Shown in pieces: positions 27,633 through 35,880 of a stretch of DNA of 64,000 nucleotides. The notes under the pieces are model-generated. The model was given only the letters and a program-made list of their open reading frames with translations. It was not told where the DNA came from and made no database searches. Within the stretch, counting starts at the first letter, position 1. Every line of letters begins with the position of its first letter. Position numbers and translations under genes: made by a program. The stretch lies in the NCBI GenBank assembly GCA_963840805.1, contig CAWJAJ010000006.1, forward strand, positions 210,576 through 274,575. The letters are read 5' to 3'. The stretch comes from CADEEN01 sp963840805. Lineage in GTDB: Bacteria; Pseudomonadota; Gammaproteobacteria; Burkholderiales; Burkholderiaceae_C.

Positions 27633-27945
27633 TCCCTCGGCAAGCGGTGGTCGACTTCCCGCCCCTCGGCTCCACGTTGAACGACTGGTTTGTGGCAATC
27701 AACCCGAACCAGCGAAAGTCGCCATTGGGTCGAAGCCGCTCGTCACGGCTGACTCAACGCCGTTTCCACACGGCCTCGGCCATGAGCAGCCACACAGCGT
27801 CGCCGCCCAAGTGCTCCGGGAGCGGTCATGAAGCAGCCAAGTTGAGCGACGCGGCTGATGAACTTCAGCCCGCGTAAGGCGCAGTCGGAGTACTTGACGG
27901 CGACCGTCAACCGCCAGTGAGGAGGCAGCGTCCCCTGCAGGAGCC
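27633..27945. other. Gap inside the island with a perfect hairpin
   Basis: 313 bases between convergent genes. No convincing ORF or RNA. It contains a perfect hairpin, TTGACGG-CGA-CCGTCAA at 27894-27910, with no T-run after it. The rest looks like gene debris; the minus-strand frame reads LTVAVKYSDCALRGLKFI, which I cannot place. Confidence 0.4.
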
Positions 27946-28746
27946 CTACCCGCCGTCGGGAGTGCGCAGGACCGCGTTGTCGTAGATGTTGTCGAGTTGA
28001 CGACGCAGGTGCTCAAACCAGTCATCGGCCATCAGGCCCGCTCGGACACGCTCGTTGAGCCCGCCCTTGGTCTGATGCTCGGCGGGCATGGCATCGAGTT
28101 CCGCCTCATCGGCGTGGCGCCCAGCCACAGCCAGACCTTCAAGCAGCGATCGCACATACAGGGCCGAAGTGGAGCGATCCAGGCCGCGCTCGACCGCCCA
28201 GTCGATAATCGAATTCTGCATTTCGTAGTACGTCGACATGATTGCCGACGCGCAACTGATGATGCGGATCTTCGTCTCATCCTCGAGGATGACGATGTCC
28301 CCGAGCCCGGCGAATGCGTCCGTGACCTCGGGGATGGAAGGGCAGATCAGGAGGGGTCCCTTGTGCAAGGCGATGGGCGGCAGCGGGACCAACTGGGCGA
28401 TACGTGTCGCAGGGGCGACAAGAGGCGCCATCCGGGATGGAGGCACCGCCGCGACGAAACTGGCGATGATCTGGTCGGACCTGAAGACGAGGCCCTTGAG
28501 GGCCTCGTCCATCTGCTGCGGACGCATGCTGACGACAACCATGTCCGACGCATCGATGACGGCTTGGTTGGACTCCAGTCGGATGCAGTGCGGGTACGTC
28601 GCGGCCAGCTCCTCGGTGGTGTCCAAGGAGCGGGGTGACAGATAGAGGGTGCAGCCAACCCGGGGCCTGGCGGACATCGCGTGGATGACCGCGGTGGAGA
28701 TGGTGCCGACGCCAAGGAAGCCGATGCGCACGTTGGAGTCTCTCAT
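27946..28746 (-). CDS. Pyrroline-5-carboxylate reductase-like NAD(P)-binding protein
   Basis: 266 residues. The Rossmann start IGFLGVGTISTAVIHAM and the ProC-like stretch VVVSMRPQQMDEAL place it in the P5CR/F420-dependent reductase superfamily. The C-terminal half is ProC-like in outline (ALYVRSLLEGLA ... TKGGLNERV), where true ProC enzymes have the TPGGTT motif; here TKGGLNE replaces it. It may reduce another imine or keto acid. It is convergent with the GAF gene and alone on its strand. Confidence 0.75.
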   Translation of the reverse strand: MRDSNVRIGFLGVGTISTAVIHAMSARPRVGCTLYLSPRSLDTTEELAATYPHCIRLESNQAVIDASDMVVVSMRPQQMDEALKGLVFRSDQIIASFVAAVPPSRMAPLVAPATRIAQLVPLPPIALHKGPLLICPSIPEVTDAFAGLGDIVILEDETKIRIISCASAIMSTYYEMQNSIIDWAVERGLDRSTSALYVRSLLEGLAVAGRHADEAELDAMPAEHQTKGGLNERVRAGLMADDWFEHLRRQLDNIYDNAVLRTPDGG

Positions 28747-29158
28747 ACTGTTTCCGGGGCGCCATGCAAGCGCGCGAATTCACGAGATGATCCCGCCGCC
28801 TCGTTCAACCGCGCTGGGACCATCGGTGAAAAGGCAGCTCGCGACTTGTTGATGTCCTTCCACCAAGCGGGTGCAGTCATCAACGCTGCGTGGCGCCATC
28901 CCCTGTACTGACGTTGAATGGCCGGTTTCAAGATAGGCGTACGTCTGGAGTGGGTCGAGACACGAAGTTCACAGTCCATTCGTGAGACGCACAGGCTGCC
29001 CGTCGAGGCAGAGAGCAGACGTCAGTGGAGGCCTGGAGTGTCACTTCGGGGAATGAACGGACATGAAGACGGGCCGATTCACTGAAGCATGGGTCGTGGG
29101 TGCTTTCAAGCATGTCGAGCAAGAGCACTGGCCACATGTGCATTCTCTGCCGGGCCCC
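28747..29158. other. Non-coding or decayed stretch in the island
   Basis: 412 bases between the 5' end of the P5CR-like gene and the 3' end of the LysR gene. It must hold the promoter of the P5CR-like gene. I find no convincing ORF, tRNA, hairpin or repeat in it. Confidence 0.4.
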
Positions 29159-30115
29159 TCAGCGGACGAAGCGCTCCCAATGGAGTTCGGCCAACTTGGC
29201 ACCGCGCCATTTCCCATCCGAGAGCAGTCTGCGGCACACGTCGCGAACGATCTCCGCCGCCGCCGTCGCTGCAGCAGACAGTGGCACCGACTGCGAACGA
29301 CACAGCAGCAGTTGCCGCGACAGCGGCAAGCCGCGAATGCGGCGCACCGTCACCAGCCCGCGCTCCACACTGTCTTGCAGCGCGCACCATGGCAGGACCG
29401 TTGCACCATGACCCGCCGCCACTGCCGCAACCAGCGACGCAAGTTCGTCGATGTGCCCGCAAATGTTGAGCTCGATCTTGCGTTCGACCGTCAGCAGCGA
29501 CAGCAACTCGTACAGCCGCTCGCGGCGGTTGGACATCAGCATCGGCAGGCGCGACAACTGCGTCAGCGAGAGGGTCGCCGTCACAGGCAGCCATGCCGCG
29601 CGCACCGGACACGCGACCACGAGTTCCTCCGTCAGCAGTGCAATCTCGACGCTGCCGTGAGCCGGGCCGGGCGGCATGATCAGCGCGAAGTCGAGGCGGC
29701 CCTGGGCGACCGCATGCCCGAGATCCTTCGAGTGGCCGTCGATCAGTTCCAGCGACAGTTGTGGATAGGCTGTCCGCGCGTGCTCGAAGATCGGCAACGA
29801 GAGAAACCTTGCGACCGTCTTGGGCAGTCCGACCGCGACAGCCCCGCCCGGCACCGCCGGGCCTCGAGTCATCGCGCTTTGCAGGTTCTCTGCCTGCCGG
29901 AGCAGGCCCACGGCATGGCTGAAAAGAAACTCTCCCGCGCGCGTCGGCTGCACGCCGCGCGCCTCGCGTCGCAGCAGGCTGACGCCGAAGCTTTCTTCGA
30001 GGTTCCGCAGATGATGGCTCAGCGCGGGCTGCGCGATGTGCAGTGCCTTGGCCGCAGCGGTGAGACTGCCGTGCTCGACGATGGCCACGAAGTAGCGCAA
30101 CTGGCGCAGGTCCAA
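29159..30115 (-). CDS. LysR-family transcriptional regulator
   Basis: About 318 residues. N-terminal winged HTH: MDLRQLRYFVAIVEHGSLTAAAKALHIAQPALSHHLRNLEE, then an effector-binding domain. The TTG at 30115 gives the canonical MDLRQLRYF start and has AGGTG about 8 bases upstream; a TTG at 30130 would add five residues. It is divergent from a TctC gene, the typical arrangement for a LysR regulator activating its neighbour in response to the transported compound. Confidence 0.9.
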   Translation of the reverse strand: MDLRQLRYFVAIVEHGSLTAAAKALHIAQPALSHHLRNLEESFGVSLLRREARGVQPTRAGEFLFSHAVGLLRQAENLQSAMTRGPAVPGGAVAVGLPKTVARFLSLPIFEHARTAYPQLSLELIDGHSKDLGHAVAQGRLDFALIMPPGPAHGSVEIALLTEELVVACPVRAAWLPVTATLSLTQLSRLPMLMSNRRERLYELLSLLTVERKIELNICGHIDELASLVAAVAAGHGATVLPWCALQDSVERGLVTVRRIRGLPLSRQLLLCRSQSVPLSAAATAAAEIVRDVCRRLLSDGKWRGAKLAELHWERFVR

Positions 30116-30124
30116 TGCGACACC

Positions 30125-30135
30125 TATCAAAGATA
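30125..30135. promoter_or_regulatory. Candidate LysR operator in the divergent lysR-tctC promoter
   Basis: The AT-rich gap between lysR and the second tctC contains the inverted repeat TATC-AAA-GATA, followed by ATTTATCGAAGAT. LysR regulators recognise interrupted dyads of the T-N11-A type; TATCAAAGATATTTA fits such a core. Proposed from sequence only. Confidence 0.4.
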
Positions 30136-30219
30136 TTTATCGAAGATCAAGCAATCTCTATTGGACTGTATCGCACGCTCAGGCCACAGTTGACGCCGTT
30201 CGGTGCAAGGGAGAGCGGC

Positions 30220-31188
30220 ATGACGCGCAGAGTTTTCGGTCTGGGACTGGTCTTGGCTTGCATGGCGCTGCAGTGCGGCGCGGCGCTCGCGCAGCCGTAC
30301 CCGAGCAAGCCGGTGCGAATCGTCGTGCCTTACGCGCCGGGAGGCACCAGCGACTTCGTCGCCAGGTTGATCGGCCAGAAGCTCGGCGAGCGAATGGGCG
30401 CCACCTTCGTCGTCGAGAACAAGCCCGGCGCCGGGGGGCGCATCGGGTTCGATGCCGCCGCCAAGTCGCCCGCCGATGGCTACACGCTGGCGTCGACCGA
30501 CTCGTCCTACGCGATGCTCCCCGCGCTGTACCAGAAGCTGACCTGGGACCCGGCCGATCTGCAACCGGTCTCGTTGCTGGTGCAGGTGCCGTTGGTGCTG
30601 GTGGCCGCCGAGAAGACCGGCTTCAAGCAGTTGTCCGATGTCGTTGCCTACGCGAAGGCCAACCCGGGCAAGCTCAACTTCGGCTCCGGCGGCATCGGCT
30701 CGGCAACGCACCTGGCGGGTGAGCTGCTGAAATACAGCGCCGGCATCGATATCGTCCATGTGCCCTTCAAAGGCGCGGGCGACGCGATGTCGGGCGTGCT
30801 GGCAGGCACCGTCGAATTGCTGGTCACGGCGGCGCCCACCGCGGCACCCCACGTCAAGGCGGGCCGTGTCCGTGGCCTGGTCGTGACAACCGCCAAGCGT
30901 GCAGCCGCGTTGCCCGAGATCCCCACCTCGGCCGAGGCGGGCCTGCCAGCCTTCGCCATTGCGGGATGGGTCGGGCTGACCACGCCGCGCGGCACGCCTG
31001 CCGACGTCGTCAAGCGCCTGCACAGCGAGGCCGTCGCCGCGCTGGCGGCGCCCGAAGTGGCCGAACGGCTTGGCGCCCAGGGCGCAGAGCCGGTCGGCAG
31101 CACGCCGGAGGAGTTTGCCCAGGTGATCGCCTCCGAGACCAAACGCTGGACCGAGATCGTCAAGGCCGCCAATGTGCGGCTCGAATAG
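30220..31188 (+). CDS. Tripartite tricarboxylate transporter receptor (TctC/Bug family)
   Basis: 322 residues. Signal peptide MTRRVFGLGLVLACMALQCG with cleavage after AALAQ, then PYPSKPVRIVVPYAPGGTSDFVARLIG and SPADGYTLAST, the Bug-family signature. ATG 30220 follows GGGAGAGCGGC; the frame is open to 30115 but that part overlaps the lysR promoter. First gene of a rightward operon with the SMP-30 and isocitrate-lyase family genes and probably controlled by the divergent LysR. No membrane subunits nearby. Confidence 0.9.
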   Translation: MTRRVFGLGLVLACMALQCGAALAQPYPSKPVRIVVPYAPGGTSDFVARLIGQKLGERMGATFVVENKPGAGGRIGFDAAAKSPADGYTLASTDSSYAMLPALYQKLTWDPADLQPVSLLVQVPLVLVAAEKTGFKQLSDVVAYAKANPGKLNFGSGGIGSATHLAGELLKYSAGIDIVHVPFKGAGDAMSGVLAGTVELLVTAAPTAAPHVKAGRVRGLVVTTAKRAAALPEIPTSAEAGLPAFAIAGWVGLTTPRGTPADVVKRLHSEAVAALAAPEVAERLGAQGAEPVGSTPEEFAQVIASETKRWTEIVKAANVRLE

Positions 31189-31197
31189 CGGGCTAGG

Positions 31198-32127
31198 ATG
31201 TTCCCCGCCCCGCCCGAGCTGCCGACCAGCGTCTTCACCGAGTTGCCGGCGAAGTTCCGGCGCACGGGTCGCTCCGGCTGGGCCGACCACAACAAGCACG
31301 GCGCATCGCTGCACTCGTTCCTCGAAGGGCCTTGTTTCGACACGCACGGAAACCTGTACGTCGTCGACATTCCGTGGGGCCGTATCTTCCGCATCCGGCA
31401 GGACGCCGAGTGGGAGTTGTTCGTCGAGTACGACGGCTGGCCCAACGGACTGAAGTTCCACCGTGACGGGCGGCTCTTCGTCGCCGATTACCGGCGCGGC
31501 ATCCTGGCCATCGACCCCGAAACACGCGCCGTCAATGCCGTCGTCGGCCACTGGCGTTCCGAGTCGTTGAAGGGTGTCAACGACTTGTCGTTCGCCGACA
31601 ACGGCGACCTCTGGTTCACCGACCAAGGGCAGACCGGCATGACCGATGCAACGGGCCGCGTGTTCCGGCTCACCGCCGCCGGCCAGCTCAGCTGCCTGAG
31701 CGACCGCGTGCCCAGCCCCAACGGCATCGTCCAGAACCGCAGCAATACGGCCGTTCTGGTCGCCACCCGTGAGAACGCGATCTGGCACTTGCCCGTGCAT
31801 GCCGACGGCTCGACCTCGAAGGTGCGCGTCTTCATCCAACTCTCGGGCGGTGGCGGGCCCGACGGTCTGGCGATGGACGAGGACGACGGCCTGGCCGTAT
31901 GCCACGCCGGGCTCGGCTCGGTGTGGCTGTTCTCGCCGCTGGGCGAGCCTGTGTTGCGCGTTCGGTCGTGCCGCGGCGTTTCGACGACCAATCTGGCCTT
32001 CGGTGGTGCCGACCAACGCACGCTCTACGTGACAGAGGCCGAGAGCGGCTCGATCCTGATGGCTCGCGTGCCCCGTGCGGGACGCAAGCTGTTTTCCGGC
32101 AGCGTCCACACGCCCGGCCCGGCCTGA
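31198..32127 (+). CDS. SMP-30/gluconolactonase/LRE family protein
   Basis: 309 residues, six-bladed beta-propeller family. Propeller strands such as LEGPCFDTHGNLYVVDIPWGRIFRI, GWPNGLKFHRDGRLFVADYRRGI and SPNGIVQNRSNTAVLVATREN contain the metal-site residues typical of the family (Glu in LEGP, Asn in PNGI, Asp in GGGGPDGLAMDEDDG). Such enzymes open sugar or related lactones. It starts 9 bases after the tctC stop. The exact lactone is unknown. Confidence 0.82.
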   Translation: MFPAPPELPTSVFTELPAKFRRTGRSGWADHNKHGASLHSFLEGPCFDTHGNLYVVDIPWGRIFRIRQDAEWELFVEYDGWPNGLKFHRDGRLFVADYRRGILAIDPETRAVNAVVGHWRSESLKGVNDLSFADNGDLWFTDQGQTGMTDATGRVFRLTAAGQLSCLSDRVPSPNGIVQNRSNTAVLVATRENAIWHLPVHADGSTSKVRVFIQLSGGGGPDGLAMDEDDGLAVCHAGLGSVWLFSPLGEPVLRVRSCRGVSTTNLAFGGADQRTLYVTEAESGSILMARVPRAGRKLFSGSVHTPGPA

Positions 32128-32146
32128 CACACAGGTGCCCTCCGGC

Positions 32147-33046
32147 ATGTCCACCGCACCCATGTCCCCTGCCCGTCGGCTGCGCGAGCTGATCCTGTCG
32201 CCCCGTCTGCTGGTGATGCCGGGCGCCTACGACCCGCTGACCGCGCGGCTCGTCGAGGAGGCTGGCTTCGACGCGATCCAATGCTCCGGCTACGGCATAT
32301 CGGTGTCGCAACTGGGTCTGCCCGACTACGGATTCATCGGCATGCGCGAGATGGTGGATCGCACCGCACGGATCGTCGAAGCGGTGCGCATCCCCGTCAT
32401 GGCCGACGGCGATACCGGGTTCGGCAACGCGGTGAACGCCTACCACGCGGTGCGCGCGTTCGAGCGTGCCGGGGCGGCGGGCGTCAACATCGAAGACCAG
32501 GTCTCACCCAAGCGTTGCGGACACCTCGACGGCAAGCAGATCGTCCCGATCGACGAGGCCATCGCGAAGATCAAGGCCTGCGCCGATGCACGGCTTGATC
32601 CGGATTTCGTGATCAATGCGCGCACCGACGCGCTGGCCGTCGGTGGCATCGAAGAGGTCCTGCGCCGTGGTAACGCCTATCTGGAAGCCGGCGCAACGAT
32701 GGTCTTCATCGACGGCCTGGACTCGAAGGAAACCGCTCGCCGACTCGTCAGCGGGATCGCCGGACCGGTGGCCATCAACGCCGTCGAAGGCGGCAAGACG
32801 CCGCCGGACTTTGACTTCGCCGAAATGGAGGCGATCGGTATTGCCCGCGTCAGCCTGCCGGGTACGACCATGTTCGCGGCCGTGCACGCGATTCGGGATG
32901 TCCTGGCAGCGGTGCGGGCTGGCGGGGGCATCGCCGGCTACGAGGATCGCATCGCCAACTTCGCCGACGTGCAGGACCTGTTGGGCATGAACGACCTGTT
33001 GGCGCTGGAGACGCGTCTGCTCGGGCCACTGACTCAGCAGCGTTGA
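32147..33046 (+). CDS. Isocitrate lyase/PEP mutase family protein (oxaloacetate decarboxylase or methylisocitrate lyase-like)
   Basis: 299 residues. Contains MPGAYDPLTARLVEEAGFDAIQCSGYG, ADGDTGFGNAVNAYHAVRAFERAGAAGVNIEDQ and the mobile-loop motif KRCGHLDGK with Cys124. This loop marks lyases and hydrolases of the superfamily rather than PEP mutases. ATG 32147 follows CCTCCGGC; the SMP-30 stop is 19 bases before. With the lactonase-like gene it suggests a short catabolic route from a captured acid to central metabolites, by inference. Confidence 0.82.
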   Translation: MSTAPMSPARRLRELILSPRLLVMPGAYDPLTARLVEEAGFDAIQCSGYGISVSQLGLPDYGFIGMREMVDRTARIVEAVRIPVMADGDTGFGNAVNAYHAVRAFERAGAAGVNIEDQVSPKRCGHLDGKQIVPIDEAIAKIKACADARLDPDFVINARTDALAVGGIEEVLRRGNAYLEAGATMVFIDGLDSKETARRLVSGIAGPVAINAVEGGKTPPDFDFAEMEAIGIARVSLPGTTMFAAVHAIRDVLAAVRAGGGIAGYEDRIANFADVQDLLGMNDLLALETRLLGPLTQQR

Positions 33047-33185
33047 CGAGCAGCGCTCAGATTCATGGCCTGGGCGCACAGTCCGATCGTCCGCTTCCAG
33101 GTTGTCGAATAGTGTTCGTCAATGTCAACTCGGGGTCGAAATCGCTCGTACCCCGAACATCGCATCCCATCTCAACGATCGTATT

Positions 33186-33222
33186 GGGGGTCGCGGGTTC
33201 GAGTCCCGTCCACTCCGCCAAC
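33186..33222 (+). repeat. Right attachment-site repeat (attR), tRNA-Asp 3' fragment
   Basis: Exact 37-base direct copy of 23814-23850: TPsiC arm, acceptor 3' strand and CCA of tRNA-Asp without the rest of the tRNA. The preceding 139 bases after the isocitrate-lyase family gene hold nothing I recognise. Confidence 0.85.
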
Positions 33223-33224
33223 AA

Positions 33225-33632
33225 TCAAGGAAAGACGGGCCCTAGCGGCCCGTTTTTCTTTTCGACCCCCGTATCGGCACCCGGGCGAAGCGGCGCTGCG
33301 CCTCCGCTCACCCCGACCCTGGCGCCCGGTACTGCTCGGCTTCCGAATCGCGCGGGAGCCAGTCCACTTGGCGCGGGGCAAGCGTCCCGACGGACCTTCG
33401 CCTGGCCCCGTTTCACAAGCTCCGCGCATTGCTTAGCAAGCCACGCGTAATGCAGGTCGCCACCGTACGCCGGGGCGGGCATCCGAGTGCCGTAGTGGCG
33501 GACGCCCGCAACGGCGCGCGAGTCGTACAGGAAGAAGTGCTCCGCCACGCGCAGAGCCTCAGGTGTACCGGGCTTCTGGCGCGTGGCGCGGGTGATCCAC
33601 TGGTCGATCTTCGACCGGCGGATCGCAGGCAC
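33225..33632 (-). pseudogene. Truncated hypothetical ORF abutting the island right end
   Basis: Minus-strand frame. The first part (about 33380-33632 and in frame a little further upstream: EEFYERRVVPAIRRSKIDQW, then ALRVAEHFFLYDSRAVAG and GDLHYAWLAKQCAELVKRG) looks like real protein. The last part runs through the terminator and tRNA fragment and is Arg/Gly/Pro-rich read-through. I do not recognise the family. It looks like a gene whose 3' end was lost at this junction. The rest of 33633-34103 holds only short, unconvincing ORFs. Confidence 0.35.
33235..33262 (+). terminator. Strong rho-independent terminator after the tRNA-Asp fragment
   Basis: Arms ACGGGCC (33235-33241) and GGCCCGT (33247-33253), loop CTAGC, then TTTTTCTTTT. 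Same loop and flanks as the hairpin after the intact tRNA-Asp but with a proper T-run. I infer this is the original chromosomal tRNA terminator pushed 9.4 kb away. Confidence 0.8.
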
Positions 33633-34103
33633 GACCCTCCGCTCGTAAAACTCTTCGCAATGTCCGATTGCTCCTCGAACGCATCGCCGCGTTCCAGAAC
33701 TACGTGAACCACCTTGGCGACGACCTCATCGCGGCGAATGCCGACCGTGATCGCGGTGCCCGCATGCTGTGGCGTGCTGGTTCCGCGAGCCGCCGAGTCT
33801 GTTGCGAGTCGAGCCAGGCATGGCATCGATATGGGCACTCACCGGCTGCGGTGCCCGGCCATCGTCGCCATCACGATCTGCGTCGAGTGCTCGGCAACCA
33901 GCGCCGCGGCCTGTCGATTGAAGAGGTCATCGGCCTCAGCATGAGCCTCGGATCCGTATCTCCTGGTTCGGCTGGCGCGAGTTACATCGGCGTCGGCATT
34001 GGCGCCGTCTCAGGTGAAACAAGGTTCGCCATCAGCCCCCTCATTTGAGTGGGACACGTAGCCAAACGTGACGGTGAGAATCAATGAGCAGCGGAGGCCT
34101 GCC

Positions 34104-34754
34104 ATGAGCAACTTCCTTACCAGCATTCTCTTCTTCACCGCACGACGGCCGGACGTGGCGCCGCACTCGAATGCTGCGCAAGCCACGACGCCTGCCGGCA
34201 GCGAGGGCTCGCCGAGCGTCACGCCGGCGGTGCCGCTGCTGCCGTCGACCGATGAATCGCCGGCGACGGAGGCGTCGAATCGCGCGATGGCGAGCAGCGC
34301 CCCGGCGAGCGGCGGGATGGACGAGCCATCCCGCAATGACAGTACGCAGGTGCCATCCGACGGACCGCTGCCGCTGGTGGCTTACGCCGTCCGGCGTGGC
34401 GAGCATGCGCCCTCCAAGGCACGCCCATCGCGCGCGCTGAACTTTCCGCGGGCGTCTTCCAGCGTTGCGATGACGTCTCACGCTGTGCCGGTGACACTCA
34501 CTGCGGCTTGCGGCCCGCGTGAAGCGCATCCTGCGGGGCCGGTGCTGACCGGCACCGAAAGAGTCCGCCTGCAGGTGATGCAGGTGCAGATCAGGCTCAC
34601 CGGCCTGTCGCTTTATGACGGGCCGATCGACGGCATGCTGAACCCGAACACCGTCACCGGCGTGCGCCACTTTCAGACGCTGAAGGGCATGCGGGACTCG
34701 GGAACCCTGACCGCCGGGACGCTGAGCGCGCTAGGGGTCCCGGCGATCGTCTGA
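34104..34754 (+). CDS. Hypothetical protein with C-terminal peptidoglycan-binding domain
   Basis: 216 residues from ATG 34104, which has a perfect GGAGG 6 bases upstream. The first 140 residues are low-complexity (Ser, Pro, Ala, Thr); the C-terminal 60 form a PG_binding_1-like fold (LQVMQVQIRLTGLSLYDG, PIDGMLNPNTVTGVRHFQ, GTLTAGTLSALGVP). No clear signal peptide. The layout recalls the C-terminal domain of HxsA-type proteins, but no hxsBCD genes are nearby, so I leave the function open. It stands alone between island debris and the fructose locus. Confidence 0.65.
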   Translation: MSNFLTSILFFTARRPDVAPHSNAAQATTPAGSEGSPSVTPAVPLLPSTDESPATEASNRAMASSAPASGGMDEPSRNDSTQVPSDGPLPLVAYAVRRGEHAPSKARPSRALNFPRASSSVAMTSHAVPVTLTAACGPREAHPAGPVLTGTERVRLQVMQVQIRLTGLSLYDGPIDGMLNPNTVTGVRHFQTLKGMRDSGTLTAGTLSALGVPAIV

Positions 34755-34840
34755 TCGCGTCGCGAGCGCAGGCGCTTGCCTGCACGACGTCGAGCAGCGC
34801 GGATTGCGGCAGCTTGTTTGCAGCCGGTTGTCCTCTTCGC

Positions 34841-35776
34841 TCAGTGGGCCGTCGTGCCGAGCTCGGCGCGGCGTGGCAGATCGGCGCCGCGGCGAGAGCA
34901 GGTGATGGCTGCCGCCCGTGCGGCAAACGCCAGCACATGTTGCAGGTCGCTGGCCGACAGGGCGCGCAGCGCAGTCACCGACAGCAGCGAGCGTTCGGCC
35001 AGCGCTGCCAACAACGCGGCCTGGAAGGTGTCGCCGGCGCCGACGCTGTCGACCACGCTCACGCGGACCGGCGGCGTCGACACCTGGTGGTTCGCAGTCC
35101 AGGCCCGTGCGCCGTCGCCGCCGCGTGTGACCACGACCAGCGAGACGCCGGCGGCGATCCACGCGGCGGCCAGCCGCTCGTGATCGGCGCCCGGGAAGAG
35201 CAATGACAGGTCTTCGTCGCTGACTTTCAGCAGATGGGTGTGCGGCAGCATCCAGGTCAGCGTGTCGCGCCATCTCGCGAGATCGGGCTCGACATTGAGG
35301 CGGATGTTCGGGTCGTAGGCAATCACGCTGCGGCGGTGCTCGCGCTCCACCAGCGCGCGCTGTGTGGCGGCCACCGGCTCGACGACCATCGCGTACGAAC
35401 CGAAGTGGTAGGCCGGTGCCGGCGGCACCGTGGCCAGTGCCGCCAATGGCAGTTGGCGGTCGGCGGCATGCTCGCCGTAGAACGCATAACTGGGCACGCC
35501 GTGCGTGTCCAGCCCGACCAATCCCAGCGTGGCCGGTGCATCGACACGGCAGGTGCACGTGGTGGCAACGCCTTCGTCGCGCATGGCACGCAACAGGCGG
35601 TCGCCAACGAAACCGCTCGAGACCGCGCCGAAGAAGGCGACCGCCTGGCCGAGTCGGGCCAGACCGATGGCCACGTTCAGCGGCGAGCCACCGATGCGTG
35701 CATCGAACGTGATGCCATTGGGGGTGTCGCCGGCCGCAAAAACATCCATCAAGGCCTCACCGCTGACCACGATCAT
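34841..35776 (-). CDS. frk: PfkB-family fructokinase
   Basis: 311 residues. It opens MIVVSGEALMDVFAAGD; sugar-site GGSPLNVAIGLARLGQAVAFFG and the PfkB anion-hole motif DSVGAGDTFQAALLAAL (catalytic Asp in GAGD) are present. The start at 35776 has AGGAG 10 bases upstream; an in-frame start at 35860 would overlap the operator region. It is divergent from the FrcBCA-like importer, so it most likely phosphorylates the imported fructose. Confidence 0.88.
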   Translation of the reverse strand: MIVVSGEALMDVFAAGDTPNGITFDARIGGSPLNVAIGLARLGQAVAFFGAVSSGFVGDRLLRAMRDEGVATTCTCRVDAPATLGLVGLDTHGVPSYAFYGEHAADRQLPLAALATVPPAPAYHFGSYAMVVEPVAATQRALVEREHRRSVIAYDPNIRLNVEPDLARWRDTLTWMLPHTHLLKVSDEDLSLLFPGADHERLAAAWIAAGVSLVVVTRGGDGARAWTANHQVSTPPVRVSVVDSVGAGDTFQAALLAALAERSLLSVTALRALSASDLQHVLAFAARAAAITCSRRGADLPRRAELGTTAH

Positions 35777-35860
35777 CGCTCGTCTCCTGGGCGCTGCGCC
35801 ATGCATGCCCGATGCGCAAGCTTGGCGCAGGTGCGCCCACCGCAACAGCGGGAAAACCAT

Positions 35861-35880
35861 TAATCAATCCACTTGATTTA
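35861..35880. promoter_or_regulatory. Inverted-repeat operator candidate in the frk/frcB divergent promoter
   Basis: TAATCAA-TCCAC-TTGATTTA: arms AATCAA (35862-35867) and TTGATT (35873-35878) in an AT-rich patch of an otherwise GC-rich gap. It lies between the two divergent units that the downstream ROK repressor would be expected to control. ROK repressors bind such interrupted dyads. Inference from position and symmetry. Confidence 0.5.

Larger units (their letters stand above)
23814..33222. mobile_element. Putative genomic island integrated at tRNA-Asp
   Basis: Bounded by exact 37-base direct repeats, one inside an intact tRNA-Asp gene and the other a bare tRNA 3' fragment. It carries metabolic cargo: gamma-glutamyltransferase-like, two TctC binding proteins, GAF, P5CR-like dehydrogenase, LysR, SMP-30 and isocitrate-lyase family. 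Short ORF debris lies just inside the left and just outside the right edge. No integrase, excisionase, relaxase or transposase is recognisable inside, so it is probably an old, immobile remnant or was mobilised in trans. The right boundary could lie further out if there were stacked insertions. Confidence 0.7.

Noticed and set aside
23849..33222. Integrase or transposase hidden in the island
   Set aside because: I checked the larger ORFs on both strands; all are assigned to metabolic or regulatory families or are shadows. Only short debris resembles mobile-element genes.
34104..34754. His-Xaa-Ser (HxsA) peptide system
   Set aside because: Only the PG-binding domain is similar; there are no His-Xaa-Ser repeats worth the name and no radical-SAM partner genes nearby.
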